A stretch of 64,000 nucleotides of DNA from Kiritimatiellia bacterium (GCA_012103575.1 WLWN01000001.1:201792-265791); one strand, 5' to 3'; counted from the stretch's first letter, positions 7,527 to 17,899 are shown. Notes: a model not told the origin generated them from the letters alone. Numbers and translations are program-made.

Positions 7527-9320
7527 ATGTATCGGACACATCATTGCGGAGAAATCCAGAAAAACGATGTTCAGAAACGTGTGCAGCTGAGCGGTTGGGT
7601 GGATACGATTCGAGATCATGGCGGCGTTATTTTTATTGATCTTCGAGATCGGTATGGCATTACCCAAGTCATTTTTGATCCATCTGACTCTCAAAAAGCA
7701 TGGGATCTAGCGCAATCCGTTCGCAGCGAATATGTCATAGAGGTTGAAGGCGTGGTCGAAGAGCGCCCGGATGCAATGGCAAATCCAAGGTTATTAACGG
7801 GTGAAATTGAAGTTCGATGTGATCATATCATCGTCCACAACGAGAGTACAACACCTCCCTTTCCCCTAGACGACAAAGAAGCTGAGAAGGTATCCGAAGA
7901 GTTAAGACTGTCTTATCGCTATCTAGATCTTCGCCGGCAAAAGATGCAAAACAATCTTCGCAACCGCCATAAAATTATCCAAGCGACACGGGCCACATTG
8001 GATGCCGCAGGATTTACGGATGTAGAAACACCTATTTTGACTAAAAGCACACCAGAAGGGGCACGCGATTATTTGGTTCCGAACCGTATTGTGCCCGGCA
8101 CGTTTTACGCCCTCCCTCAAGCGCCTCAGCAATATAAGCAGTTATTGATGATGGGGGGGGTAGACCGATATTTTCAAATCGCCCGCTGTTTTAGAGACGA
8201 AGATTTGCGCGCGGATCGTCAACCGGAGTTTACACAGATTGATGTTGAGATGTCTTTTGTTACGCCCGAGGATCTATATGGGGCTATTGATCAAGTCCTT
8301 GCGGCGGTAGTAAAGGCTGCTGAGCATGCCGAGATTGGTTTACCCATTCCTCGAATGAAATATCAAGATGCCATGAATTGTTATGGAAGCGATAAACCCG
8401 ATGTACGGTTCGGGATGGAGCTTGTTGATTTAAAGGATGTATTCGAACATACGAATTTCAATGTGTTTGGCCAGATCCTTTCAAAGGGAGGCTCCATCAA
8501 GGCGATCAATGCTACAGGCCTCGGATCCATACCCGCTCGCCTTGTAGAAGAATGGACTGAACTCGCCAAAGAATCTGGTTTAGGGGGATTAGCGTATATT
8601 CGTGTTCAAGAAGATGGCACGTGGAAATCACCGATTGTTAAACTTTTCTCAGATCAAGAAAAAGAAGCTTTAACCGAAAAGCTACAAATTAAAGAAAATG
8701 ACTTGATCCTTTTTGCCGCGGACCAATTAAATGTCGTAAACACGTTTTTAGGATCTTTAAGACTGTTAGCGGGAAAGAAAGCGGAGGTCATACCTCCGAA
8801 TACATTCGCATTTACATGGGTTACAGATTTCCCCCTCTTTGAACAAGGAGAAGATGGAACCCTGCATGCCATGCACCATCCGTTTACTTCCCCTCACCCT
8901 GAAGATCTGCACCTTCTTGAAACGGATCCCTTACGGGTTCGTGCACAGGCTTACGACATTGTGCTTAACGGTGTAGAACTTGGTTCAGGGAGTATCCGTA
9001 TTCATAAGCCTGCGCTTCAGACACAACTGTTTAAATGTCTGGGTCTTCCGAATGAAGAAGTCCAAGCAAGATTCGGGCATCTCTTAAAAGCCCTGTCTTT
9101 TGGAGCACCTCCACACGGTGGGATTGCATTAGGGCTAGACCGACTAGTCATGCTGATGGTCGGCGGGGATTCTATTCGTGATGTTATTGCCTTTCCTAAA
9201 AATCAAAAAGGGGCTGATATGATGATGGATACCCCTTCTCGCATAGACCCTCAGCAGCTTAAAGATGTGCACATTGAATATGTCAACCCCGTTTCTACTC
9301 CAGAGAGCGGCCCGAGCTGA
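7527..9320 (+). CDS. aspS: Aspartyl-tRNA synthetase (bacterial type)
   Basis: A 597-residue class II synthetase that charges tRNA-Asp. In order: an N-terminal OB-fold anticodon domain (LSGWVDTIRDHGGVIFIDLR), a catalytic core with motif 2 FQIARCFRDEDLRADRQPEF, a bacterial GAD insertion around residues 280-420, and motif 3 GGIALGLDRLVML. A ribosome site (GTGGAG) lies 8 bases upstream. Its final 26 bases overlap the 3' end of the convergent folD. Whether it also charges tRNA-Asn cannot be judged from the window alone. Confidence 0.95.
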   Translation: MYRTHHCGEIQKNDVQKRVQLSGWVDTIRDHGGVIFIDLRDRYGITQVIFDPSDSQKAWDLAQSVRSEYVIEVEGVVEERPDAMANPRLLTGEIEVRCDHIIVHNESTTPPFPLDDKEAEKVSEELRLSYRYLDLRRQKMQNNLRNRHKIIQATRATLDAAGFTDVETPILTKSTPEGARDYLVPNRIVPGTFYALPQAPQQYKQLLMMGGVDRYFQIARCFRDEDLRADRQPEFTQIDVEMSFVTPEDLYGAIDQVLAAVVKAAEHAEIGLPIPRMKYQDAMNCYGSDKPDVRFGMELVDLKDVFEHTNFNVFGQILSKGGSIKAINATGLGSIPARLVEEWTELAKESGLGGLAYIRVQEDGTWKSPIVKLFSDQEKEALTEKLQIKENDLILFAADQLNVVNTFLGSLRLLAGKKAEVIPPNTFAFTWVTDFPLFEQGEDGTLHAMHHPFTSPHPEDLHLLETDPLRVRAQAYDIVLNGVELGSGSIRIHKPALQTQLFKCLGLPNEEVQARFGHLLKALSFGAPPHGGIALGLDRLVMLMVGGDSIRDVIAFPKNQKGADMMMDTPSRIDPQQLKDVHIEYVNPVSTPESGPS

Positions 9321-10194
9321 GATGATTTTTTGCAGATTCTACCGTGTTGTAAAGCAACATGGTAATGGTCATCGGACCGACACCACCCGGAACCGGAGAA
9401 ATGGCTTTTGCTTTTGGTTTTATCGCTTCAAAATCAACATCCCCTACAAGCCGATATCCTCTTTTTGCAGTAGCATCCTCCACGCGGTTTACGCCTACAT
9501 CAATAATTACAACACCATCGCTGACCATCTCTGCGGTGATCGTGTTTGCGCGTCCTATCGCTGCAATGACAATGTCTGCTTCACGCGTGAAGCGGGCTAG
9601 ATTTTTAGTTCCTGTATGGCACATTGTAACTGTGGCATTGCCTAGTTCATTTTTTTGAGACAACATCGTGGCTAACGGTCGCCCCACGATATGACTACGA
9701 CCCACCACCACCACATGGGCACCGTTTGTTGATAGGCCTGAACGTTTAAGCATGTGAAGAATCCCATGGGGCGTACACGAAAGGAACGCAGACAATCCTA
9801 GGGCCATTCTTCCGATGTTAATCGGGTGAAACCCATCAACATCTTTTTCGGGAGATAGGGTATCAATTACCTCCTGTTCCATGGTTCCATCAGGTAGAGG
9901 GAGTTGAACAAGAATGCCATGGATTTTCTCGTTCCCATTAAATTGGTGTACGACATCGAGGATCTCGTCTCTCGAAGCGTTTGAAGGCAAACGAATTTCT
10001 GAAGAATAAATACCTACATCTTCACAGGCCTTCTCTTTTGCCGTAACATACGAACGAGATGCAGGGTCATCGCCTACTAGCAACACGCCAAGACCGGGAA
10101 TGATACCACTGGATTTCAGCTCAATAATATCTTTTTTTAGTTCCTCGCGCACCTCTTTGGAGATGATTTTTCCGTCTAAAATTTGTGTTGTCAT
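9295..10194 (-). CDS. folD: Bifunctional methylenetetrahydrofolate dehydrogenase / cyclohydrolase
   Basis: Interconverts 5,10-methylene-THF and 10-formyl-THF using NADP. The 299-residue length is standard. Visible are YVTAKEKACEDVGI with the catalytic lysine, GILVQLPLP, EKDVDGFHP, the nucleotide-binding VGRSHIVGRP and the C-terminal PVPGGVGPMTITML signature. Convergent with aspS and overlapping it by 26 bases. A ribosome site (AAGGAG) precedes the ATG. It is followed upstream on the same strand by the XdhC-family gene 34 bases away. Confidence 0.95.
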   Translation of the reverse strand: MTTQILDGKIISKEVREELKKDIIELKSSGIIPGLGVLLVGDDPASRSYVTAKEKACEDVGIYSSEIRLPSNASRDEILDVVHQFNGNEKIHGILVQLPLPDGTMEQEVIDTLSPEKDVDGFHPINIGRMALGLSAFLSCTPHGILHMLKRSGLSTNGAHVVVVGRSHIVGRPLATMLSQKNELGNATVTMCHTGTKNLARFTREADIVIAAIGRANTITAEMVSDGVVIIDVGVNRVEDATAKRGYRLVGDVDFEAIKPKAKAISPVPGGVGPMTITMLLYNTVESAKNHLSSGRSLE

Positions 10195-10224
10195 AATAAT
10201 AACTCCTTATTCATCTTGGACCCT

Positions 10225-10247
10225 ACGTTTAGCGGCCGGATCCAAGG
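10225..10247. repeat. Degenerate MITE-like end overlapping the xdhC stop
   Basis: ACGTTTAGCGGCCGGATCC followed by AAGG resembles the terminal repeat of the 163-bp element (CGTTTAACTGACGGATCCAGG). No element body is adjacent. It encodes the last residues and stop codon of the XdhC-family gene. Similar orphan ends occur at 14881, 26950 and 36707. Confidence 0.4.
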
Positions 10248-11326
10248 TCATGTATACTTTTTTTGCGATCACGAAGGTGTTGTGGGATTCTGCCCGCCCA
10301 AATTGTAAGGATTTCAGAAACAATGCTTAATGCGACTTGTTCGTGTCCCTCTCCGCCCAAATCTAAACCAATCGGACCATAAATTTTGCTCTTCTCGTTT
10401 TCCTTGATGTTTTCAAGTATTTTTTCTTGTCGTAAACGGGGTCCAAGCAACCCAATATATCTAACATCGGTTGATAAAAATTGATGTAGCCATTCATTGT
10501 CATGAACAAAGGTATGACCTTTTAATACCACATAACTGTTCGCGTCTACAGGAAGTCCATCAACGCCTTCTTCAGGATGTCGGTGGACCCATTTTACCGC
10601 ATCGGGAAATCGATCCGGGGTCAAATTGGAGGAACGGTGGTCAACAACAAAAACCCGAAACCCTGCATCGGTTGCATAGTGTACTAAAGGAACCGCATCA
10701 TTTCCAGCGCCACAAACAATCAGGGAAGGTGGTGGGGTTAGTATTTCCGTAAACATATGTACCTCATTTAATGTAAACCAAGATGATACTTTTTTCTTCA
10801 AACAGTCCGTGATTTCATTCGTTAAATCCGTCCCTAATGACTTTTGAACACCCATTTTAGGTGCAGTGTTTGAATCGACAATGCACATCTCTGCCTGATA
10901 GGTATCACGATTGAAGAGGGTTGCAAGAGCAAAAGGACTGTCTCCTATTAGATGTTTTTGTAGGCTTGCTACCCACAAAGCGTTTCGTTCCTGGTCAACG
11001 GGCTGAATGAGAATATCTACTTGACCCTCACACCCGAGACCCATTCCCCACACCTTGTCTGCTTCCTCGCGGGTGTTATAATGAACGAGTTGAGCTTTTC
11101 CCTTTTTAAAGACTTCTAGGGCGACTTCCTGAACATCGTTTTCAAGGCATCCCCCGCTTACGTTCCCTATCATCGTTCCGTCTTCCTCAACTAAAAGCTT
11201 GGCGCCCGGACGCCGGCAGGTAGAGCCTTGAATGGAAACAACCATGGCAAGAGCTGCTCTTTTATTTGCTTCATGAAGGCGCTGAATCTTGTCAAAAACT
11301 ATTTTGGTCTCTTGCCAGTTTTTCAT
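10229..11326 (-). CDS. XdhC/CoxI-family protein
   Basis: A 365-residue two-domain XdhC/CoxI protein. The N-terminal domain has the signature STCRRPGAKLLVEEDG and GNVSGGCLE. The C-terminal Rossmann domain has LIVCGAGNDAVPLVHYA and GLLGPRLRQEKI. In the family these proteins help insert or sulfurate the molybdenum cofactor of xanthine dehydrogenase or CO dehydrogenase-type enzymes. No molybdoenzyme is encoded nearby, so the partner is unknown. The last residues (DLGSGR) and the stop are supplied by a MITE-end-like sequence, suggesting the original C-terminus was altered. Confidence 0.85.
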   Translation of the reverse strand: MKNWQETKIVFDKIQRLHEANKRAALAMVVSIQGSTCRRPGAKLLVEEDGTMIGNVSGGCLENDVQEVALEVFKKGKAQLVHYNTREEADKVWGMGLGCEGQVDILIQPVDQERNALWVASLQKHLIGDSPFALATLFNRDTYQAEMCIVDSNTAPKMGVQKSLGTDLTNEITDCLKKKVSSWFTLNEVHMFTEILTPPPSLIVCGAGNDAVPLVHYATDAGFRVFVVDHRSSNLTPDRFPDAVKWVHRHPEEGVDGLPVDANSYVVLKGHTFVHDNEWLHQFLSTDVRYIGLLGPRLRQEKILENIKENEKSKIYGPIGLDLGGEGHEQVALSIVSEILTIWAGRIPQHLRDRKKSIHDLGSGR

Positions 11327-11329
11327 GGG

Positions 11330-13001
11330 TTAGTAGCGAAAACTGCTTTTCCCCACAAATTCCTGGAGGATCGAAGTGGGGGGTGGGTGCTCAGGAGAAA
11401 GGGTGATAAAACGTTCAAGGAAGCTTAACAGCCGGCGGGCTTCTGCATATTGCGTGTGAAAGGGTTTTACTTCCATAAGCAGTGGTTCTGCTAAAGGCTT
11501 AAGTACAGCCAATTCATAATCAAGCGCTGAATTAAAAGCGATATTCGAATATTGCTGGAAGGGGAAAATCCATTTTTTTTCTCCCCGCCGAACCGTTGGC
11601 TACATCTTGAGTGTGTCCAGCGCTGAATACCCTCGGAATTGATGGTCTCTTACTAGTTGACGAATCAGTCGATTATCCGTTGTAGGAATCCGATTATAAA
11701 AGTCCAAATTTAATTGGGTCAACGCGCTAATATAAATCTTATACGTATGTTTAGCGGGGAGGTCAGGCATGAGGCGAGGATTGAGACAGTGAATCCCCTC
11801 CATCATAACGAGTTGGTCTTTAGCCACCTGTAGCGTTCGGCCATTGTATTCGCGTTTCCCTGTTTCGAAGTTGAAATGAGGGAGGTCCACGGTTTTTCGC
11901 TGGTCGAGTTGACACACGTGTTCATTCAGAAGTTGTAAATCGATATTCTCAATCGCTTCAAAATCGATATTTCCGTTTTCATTGCGTGGCGATTTTTCCC
12001 GATCGACAAAATAATTATCGACTGAAATTGTTACGGGTTGAAACCCATTAACACGTAACTGAATGGCCAACCGTTTCGCAAACGTCGTTTTCCCAGACGA
12101 AGAAGGCCCGGCCATTAAGATCCACTTTTTTGCATCGGGATCTTTTGCAATATGGTCAGCAATATAGGCCATTTTTTTTCATGAAACGCTTCCGCTATTT
12201 TAATCAGCTCATCGATTTCCCGATTCGCAATAGTTCCATTAAGATCCCCGACCGTACGAATACCCAGAATGCGTCCCCATTCTTTATGTTCTTTGAAAAT
12301 GTTAAAGAGGTGTGGTTGCTTTTTAAAAGGCGCGATATGTCCCGGGTTTTCGCGTTCTGGAAACTGGATGACAAATCCGGGTTCATAGGGGATCAGTTTA
12401 AACAACGACAAAATGCCTGTACGATCCGCAAGTGGTCCGTAGGCTAAATCCGAGAATCCGTCACAAAAATACGTTACAATAGTAGGCGGATTACGAAAGC
12501 GTAATAGATTATATTTGTCCTGTTGTTGTTCTTCTTCAAATTGCTTGACCGCTTCGCCAAACGAGATCTTTCGACGTTGAATAGAAACGTTCTTTTCCAC
12601 CAGCTTGCGCATGCGCTGATTGAGGTTCTCCAACTGTTCTTCGCTGATCTTTTGTCCATTGATTTCAAACGAACAATAGAAACCAGTTCCCAATGAATGT
12701 TCGATGGAAAAAGAAGCCTTTGGATAAATCTCTTTAACGCATTTTGCCAGGAGAAAAGAAATCGATCGACGGTATATCCGCCACCCATGCGGATTCTCAA
12801 GTGTTAAAAACTGGACCGTACAATCCGTTTCTAAAGGATAAGACAGAGAGACGGCATCGTGATTAACGAGGGCGCCGACACATCCGAATGTTTTTGAGCA
12901 TGATATTTTTCCGACAAGATCTCTAACAGGTGTACCTGTCGGACACCTTTTTTTTCGCTTGTCTCAAGCGTAACAGAAATTTGATGACTTGTTTTCTTCA
13001 T
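11330..13001 (-). pseudogene. Nucleoside (uridine) kinase with TGS-like N-terminus, broken
   Basis: The pieces line up as one bacterial uridine-kinase-like protein of about 550 residues. Start MKKTSHQISVTLET at 13001; TGS-like region; central domain (NPHGWRIYRRSISFLL, LADRTGILSLF); P-loop MAGPSSSGKTTFAKRL; C-terminal FPFQQYSNIAFNSALDYEL. Three lesions separate them: a missing A in a short A-run near 12895, a missing A in an 8-A run near 12172, and TGG to TAG (LKM-stop-PTVRRGEKK) at about 11600. Two of the three are homopolymer indels, so assembly error is possible. It is transcribed towards the XdhC-family gene and divergent from proS. Confidence 0.75.
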
Positions 13002-13157
13002 ATTTCTATACATGAACATAGGTAGTCCAACGTATCATGTAAACCATGTCTTCAACAATATCGGGTGAATGATTTTGGTTGTAAAAACTTCTCTTAAAAA
13101 CAATACTTCGTCCCTCCAATATTCCATTACTTTTAATTTGAACACAGAGGTGAAATT

Positions 13158-14885
13158 GTGCACTGGTCAAAACAAATGATTCCTACGTTAAGGGACGTTC
13201 CGCAAGAAGCAGAAATTCCGAGCCATCAGCTCATGCTGAGAGCTGGCTTGATCCGTAAGCTAAGCGCTGGGTTGTATACGTTTTTACCCCTGGGGCTTAA
13301 AGCGCTTAAAAACGTTGAACAGATCGTTCGTGAAGAAATGGACCGAGCCGGAGCGCTTGAAGTATTGATGCCCGCCTTACAAACGCAAGATCTTTGGGAA
13401 CGTTCAGGACGCTTTGGCGTCATGGAAGAAGTCATGTTTAAAATGAACGATCGTCAAAATCGTTTGATGGTGTTGGGGCCCACTCATGAAGAGGTGATTA
13501 CAGAACTCGTAGCCCGAGAAATTAGTTCATACCGACAATTACCCAAAAACTTTTATCAAATACAAAACAAGTTTAGGGATGAAATTCGTCCACGATTTGG
13601 TCTCATGCGTGTCAAAGAGTTTATCATGAAAGATGCGTATAGTTTTGATGTGGATACAAAGGCCGCTGAGGTGAGTTACCAGGCTATGTATGCAGCGTAT
13701 GAACACATTTTTAAACGGTGCGGTTTGCGCACAACAGCGGTAGAGGCCGATACCGGCGCCATGGGGGGTAAAGCCTCTCATGAATTCATGGTGGTAGCCG
13801 ATGCAGGAGAAGATGGACTGGTCCAATGTAATCAATGTACCTATGCCGCCAATGTGGAACAGGCTGAAAGTAAAGGATCTCCGGAGCCCCTTTCGGAAAA
13901 TGACAACAGGCCTCTTGAAGAAGTTGCTACGGTTAATTTAAGAACCATAGAAGAAGTGGCCCAATTTCTTAAAGTCCCGGAATCTCGATTGATTAAAACC
14001 TTAATTTATAGTGTAGACGATAAGCCGGTGGCCGTTTTGGTGCCGGGTAACCGTGATGTAAACGAAGTTAAACTCGCACGAGTGCTTCAAGCTGAAAACC
14101 TACAGTTGGCGAATGATGAAACAGTAAAAAAAGTGACCGGCGCATCTGTTGGATTTGCAGGGGGGGTAGGCCTTTCCATTCCGGTGTATGCAGATCTAAA
14201 TTTAGAAGGGTATAAAGGAGCGGTAATAGGCGGGAACAAAAGAGATACGCATTTGTTACACGTAGATATAGCACGTGATATCCAGGTGACCGTATATACA
14301 GATATCAGTTTTTCCAAAGATAAAGATTCATGTCCGCGTTGTGAAGGTGTTTTGCATGAAAAGCGGGGTATTGAAGTTGGACATGTTTTTAAATTGGGGA
14401 CCGCCTATAGTAAAAAGTTAGGGGCGATGTATTTGGACACACACGGAAAGCAACAACCCACGGTGATGGGATGTTACGGTATTGGAATCTCGCGAACGTT
14501 GCAGGCCGTCATTGAGCAAAGACATGATAAAGATGGAATCCAATGGCCGATTTCATTAGCACCTTATCCTATTCAAGTGTTGGTCCTTAACCCGCAACAC
14601 GCTGAAAGTGTTGAAGTGGCGGAAAGACTGATCAGCGATTTAACGGGAATAGGCGTTGAAGTGTTGTACGACGATCGCGATGAAAGACCCGGTGTAAAAT
14701 TTAAAGATGCAGATCTAATTGGTATACCTATTCGTGTTAGTGTAGGCAAACGCTCATGTGGAAAAGGAGTGCTAGAGATCAAATGCCGAGAAGAAAAGGA
14801 TGTTCACGAAATTAAGACTGCCAACGCCCTAGATTATCTGAAAACCATGATCGAAAAGCTTAATCAGGCGTTGAAGCCCATTTAA
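13158..14885 (+). CDS. proS: Prolyl-tRNA synthetase (bacterial type)
   Basis: A 575-residue bacterial-type ProRS with the YbaK-like editing insertion between motifs 2 and 3 (about residues 225-385), which clears mischarged Ala-tRNA-Pro. Class II motifs are visible at VLGPTHEEVITELV, FYQIQNKFRDEIRPRFGLMR and GCYGIGISRTLQAVIEQ. The start is GTG at 13158 with GAGGTG 8 bases upstream; the next in-frame ATG is at 13176. Its stop overlaps the stop of convergent lpxB by 4 bases. Confidence 0.95.
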   Translation: MHWSKQMIPTLRDVPQEAEIPSHQLMLRAGLIRKLSAGLYTFLPLGLKALKNVEQIVREEMDRAGALEVLMPALQTQDLWERSGRFGVMEEVMFKMNDRQNRLMVLGPTHEEVITELVAREISSYRQLPKNFYQIQNKFRDEIRPRFGLMRVKEFIMKDAYSFDVDTKAAEVSYQAMYAAYEHIFKRCGLRTTAVEADTGAMGGKASHEFMVVADAGEDGLVQCNQCTYAANVEQAESKGSPEPLSENDNRPLEEVATVNLRTIEEVAQFLKVPESRLIKTLIYSVDDKPVAVLVPGNRDVNEVKLARVLQAENLQLANDETVKKVTGASVGFAGGVGLSIPVYADLNLEGYKGAVIGGNKRDTHLLHVDIARDIQVTVYTDISFSKDKDSCPRCEGVLHEKRGIEVGHVFKLGTAYSKKLGAMYLDTHGKQQPTVMGCYGIGISRTLQAVIEQRHDKDGIQWPISLAPYPIQVLVLNPQHAESVEVAERLISDLTGIGVEVLYDDRDERPGVKFKDADLIGIPIRVSVGKRSCGKGVLEIKCREEKDVHEIKTANALDYLKTMIEKLNQALKPI

Positions 14886-14899
14886 CGGTCGGATCTAGG
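14881..14899. repeat. Degenerate MITE-like end at the proS/lpxB junction
   Basis: TTTAACGGTCGGATCTAGG matches the MITE terminal repeat with a few changes. It supplies the lpxB stop codon and its last residues (PRSDR), and overlaps the proS stop. No element body is present. Confidence 0.4.
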
Positions 14900-16045
14900 A
14901 TCATCACAAGATCCATCAACCGTTTCTAAAATGATATCCACGGCCCGACGCGTGTTTCCCTTTTCACCAAGCGCTTGAGCAACTTGATCAAGACCTTGAA
15001 TCATTTCTGCACGCTGTTTGGTTTCCTCTAAAAGAGGACCGAGTGCTTCGACCAAGGGAAGAGGAGTGGCATGATGTTGAACGAGTTCTGGGCAAAGCTG
15101 TTTTTCAGCCACAATATTTACCATGCCTATATAAGGGATTTGAATGAGCATACGCGCAGCCATATAGGTAAAAAAAGAGGTTTTGTAAACAACGACCATT
15201 GGACATTGCATAAGGGCTGCTTCAATCGTGGCCGTACCCGATGTTACCCAAGCGGCTCTTGCCTGACGGAGCACGTGCCGGGTCTGACCTGTAACAAGTT
15301 GAATATTGCAAGACCCGCCACTTTGTTTCTCAAGGACCTTTTTTATGATGGCTTCGACCTCTTTGGAAGGGGCTGCAATAATAAAATTGGATCCAGGATA
15401 TTTTTTCCCGATCAAAACCGCCGCCTTCCACATCACAGGAAGAATACGTTCAATTTCTTGCCGCCGGCTTCCCGGCAATAAGGCTATTTGTGGTTGACCC
15501 TGCCAGGGTAACTTTGTTTCCGGTCCAGCGAGAACACGTTTGGCTTCTTCCACTAAAGGATGGCCCACAAAGTTGACGTTTAAACCGGTCCCCTTAAAAA
15601 TCTTTTCTTCAAATGGAAATATAACCAATAGTCGATCTATCACCTTAGCCATTTTCTGGATGCGAGATCGTTTCCATGCCCACACCTGAGGGCACACGTA
15701 ATAGATCACCTTCAAACCCATCGCATGCACTTTTCGCGCAAAACGGAGATTAAACCCGGGATAATCAACCAGAAGCACGGCATCGGGTTTTCGTTTTCGG
15801 GCTAGATAGATCATCTCATCAAAAACATTTTTAAAAAACCGATATTGTCTGAGGACTTCCGTAAGTCCCATAACAGCCATTTTTTTTGTGTGATGTATCA
15901 GCTCTGTTCCAGCTTCTTGTGAAGCCTCTCCGGCAATACCCCAAAAGTGAATAGACGAATTTTTTTCACGGATTTCCCAGATGATTTTCGCAACATGTAT
16001 ATCCCCAGAAACTTCGCCAGCGATTACCAGAATCGATTTGCTCAT
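14882..16045 (-). CDS. lpxB: Lipid-A-disaccharide synthase
   Basis: Joins UDP-2,3-diacylglucosamine and lipid X to form lipid A disaccharide at the inner membrane. The 387 residues are normal. GEVSGDIHVAKIIWEI at the N-terminus, VDYPGFNLRFARK, VYYVCPQVWAWK-like core, LPGSRRQEIERILPVM and the C-terminal VVVYKTSFFTYMAARML match the GT19 family. Start overlaps the end of the upstream Gfo/Idh gene by 4 bases (ATGA). The last five residues come from a MITE-end-like sequence shared with other gene ends. Confidence 0.95.
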   Translation of the reverse strand: MSKSILVIAGEVSGDIHVAKIIWEIREKNSSIHFWGIAGEASQEAGTELIHHTKKMAVMGLTEVLRQYRFFKNVFDEMIYLARKRKPDAVLLVDYPGFNLRFARKVHAMGLKVIYYVCPQVWAWKRSRIQKMAKVIDRLLVIFPFEEKIFKGTGLNVNFVGHPLVEEAKRVLAGPETKLPWQGQPQIALLPGSRRQEIERILPVMWKAAVLIGKKYPGSNFIIAAPSKEVEAIIKKVLEKQSGGSCNIQLVTGQTRHVLRQARAAWVTSGTATIEAALMQCPMVVVYKTSFFTYMAARMLIQIPYIGMVNIVAEKQLCPELVQHHATPLPLVEALGPLLEETKQRAEMIQGLDQVAQALGEKGNTRRAVDIILETVDGSCDDPRSDR

Positions 16046-16992
16046 GAAGAACCTTCTCTTAACCGATGGGTAATAAACGCCGCCAGCTTTAACGCTTTAG
16101 CCGCGTGTTCCCCGCTAACCACCGGTTCACCGTGATGAGCGACGCATTCTACAAAAGATCCGAGTTCATTAAGAAGAGGCTCCCCTTTTTCAATGGGAAC
16201 GCTTTCAGAAGTAATGCCCGGGCCTGTTTTACGAAAAAGTTCTCCGGACTGATTTTGATAGTCTAGCGAGATATAGGCATCCTCAAGAAATACGCGGATC
16301 TTCCTCATCCGTTCCGGACTGATTCGGCTTGCTGTAATGTTGGCGACACACCCATTTTCAAACGACAACCGTACATTCGCAATATCTTCACTGGGACTTA
16401 GTGCAGGTACACCTACCGCATGAACCTCCTTTACCTCAGATTGTACCAAATGCAGAATTACTTCTAGGTCATGGATCATGAGATCCAATATAACATTTAC
16501 TTCGATGCCCCGAGGCAACAGGCCTTCTCGAGGCGGAGGATAAGGCGCTAAGCGGTGAGCTTCGATAAATCGAGGTTGTTTTGCGGCTTGTTCAAGGTAT
16601 CTAAACGCAGGATTAAATCTTTCTATGTGCCCAACCTGAAGAATCACCTTTTTATCTTCTGCAAGAGTTACAAGTTCTTCCGCTTCGGTGGTTGTAGAGG
16701 CAATAGGTTTTTCCACTAAAAGATGCAGACCTTGTTCAATTAATGTTCCGGCCACATCGCGATGAAGATAAGTGGGCACAACAACACTAGCGGCTTCAAC
16801 CTGTTCAGCGAATGCCTCTATCGAATCAAAGGGGTGTGTTTTAAACGTGTTGGCAATCTCTTTTGCACGCGATGGGTCTACATCATAAACACCAACAAGT
16901 TCTACATTCGAAAGCTCGGAATAAATCCGAGCATGATGTTGCCCAAGGCTTCCTACGCCTACGACACCGGTTTTTACTTTATGTGTTTTCAT
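16042..16992 (-). CDS. Gfo/Idh/MocA-family oxidoreductase
   Basis: A 316-residue NAD(P)-dependent sugar oxidoreductase. The N-terminal Rossmann motif is GVVGVGSLGQHHARIYS, and the family E-K-P motif is in HLLVEKPIASTTTEAEEL. Lying between lpxI and lpxB in one overlapping transcription unit, it is probably involved in lipid A sugar metabolism. One candidate is a GnnA-like enzyme that oxidises UDP-GlcNAc C3 before amination, but no GnnB-type aminotransferase is visible in the window. The sugar substrate is not determined. Confidence 0.88.
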   Translation of the reverse strand: MKTHKVKTGVVGVGSLGQHHARIYSELSNVELVGVYDVDPSRAKEIANTFKTHPFDSIEAFAEQVEAASVVVPTYLHRDVAGTLIEQGLHLLVEKPIASTTTEAEELVTLAEDKKVILQVGHIERFNPAFRYLEQAAKQPRFIEAHRLAPYPPPREGLLPRGIEVNVILDLMIHDLEVILHLVQSEVKEVHAVGVPALSPSEDIANVRLSFENGCVANITASRISPERMRKIRVFLEDAYISLDYQNQSGELFRKTGPGITSESVPIEKGEPLLNELGSFVECVAHHGEPVVSGEHAAKALKLAAFITHRLREGSS

Positions 16993-16993
16993 T

Positions 16994-17857
16994 TTATTCG
17001 TTCGACGCTTCCTGTTCGACTTTTACAGCCACTAAGCAAAGTCCTTGCCGATTAGCTTGTGCAATAATCTTTTCCTTATCCAACAAAATGCTTCGTCTTG
17101 CCTCCACGGCTAACGCGGAAACCTTTGCTTTTTTTAAGATCTTAAGCGTTCGTTCTCCAATCACGGGAATATCAAAACGCATATCATGATTTTGTTTCGC
17201 TACTTTAACAACAACCGCACCAGCCCCCCCTAGTTTACCTGCTCGAAGAATCGTTTTATCGGTTCCTTCAAACGCTTCTACAGCCAAAATCGTTCCTTCT
17301 TTTATAACGACCGTTTGTCCAATCTCCAACCCGCTGATTGTTTTCGCGACATGGATTCCCAACTCAATATCCTGTTGCTGTTCTTTATTGGGTCTTTTCT
17401 CTCCGAGCACGCCAGGTGTTGGCATAGAGGATTCCATAAAAAGACTAGCGGGTTTTAATTCAATCCCAGATCTCTTCAGTTCACCAGCAATCGCCCCAAA
17501 AATCGTGTGGGCATTACGCGTTTTGAGCGGCCGTAACAAAGAGATCATAGCTTGATCCATACGTACCCGAAACAGATGTGTAGGTGTTATTTGCCCGGCC
17601 ATAACGACTTTGTGTATGTGGCTCTTTTTGAGGGCTTCTATCATCGCCTTCAATTGTCCTACATAGATCCATTGGATTTCATCGGCATGCTCTTCGATCC
17701 GAGGATCGGTTTCTTTCTTAAAGGCAACCACAACAATTCGCTTTACGCCTTGTTCTTTTGCCGATTTTGCCAATAATCGCGGATAGACGCCTCGTCCTGC
17801 GATAATACCGAGCGAATCTGGAGAAGAGTTCGATGTCATGGAATTAAAAGATGACAA
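16994..17857 (-). CDS. lpxI: UDP-2,3-diacylglucosamine pyrophosphatase LpxI (DUF1009)
   Basis: Hydrolyses UDP-2,3-diacylglucosamine to lipid X and UMP, replacing LpxH. The 287-residue length matches LpxI. Visible motifs are GIIAGRGVYPRLLAKSA at the N-terminus, the MAGQITPTHLF stretch, FMESSMPTPGVLGEKRPN, GTILAVEAFEGTDKTI and FDIPVIGERTLKIL near the end. It is the first gene of the lpxI - Gfo/Idh - lpxB unit, with only one base between it and the oxidoreductase gene. LpxI rather than LpxH is used by alphaproteobacteria and several other phyla. Confidence 0.93.
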   Translation of the reverse strand: MSSFNSMTSNSSPDSLGIIAGRGVYPRLLAKSAKEQGVKRIVVVAFKKETDPRIEEHADEIQWIYVGQLKAMIEALKKSHIHKVVMAGQITPTHLFRVRMDQAMISLLRPLKTRNAHTIFGAIAGELKRSGIELKPASLFMESSMPTPGVLGEKRPNKEQQQDIELGIHVAKTISGLEIGQTVVIKEGTILAVEAFEGTDKTILRAGKLGGAGAVVVKVAKQNHDMRFDIPVIGERTLKILKKAKVSALAVEARRSILLDKEKIIAQANRQGLCLVAVKVEQEASNE

Positions 17858-17899
17858 AGTTTATGCGAGATAACAAGAATTAGCATGAGTTTATTATGA

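Noticed and set aside
12165..12180. Phase variation through the A-run in the nucleoside kinase
   Set aside because: The same gene carries another indel and a nonsense codon, so switching one A-run would not restore it.
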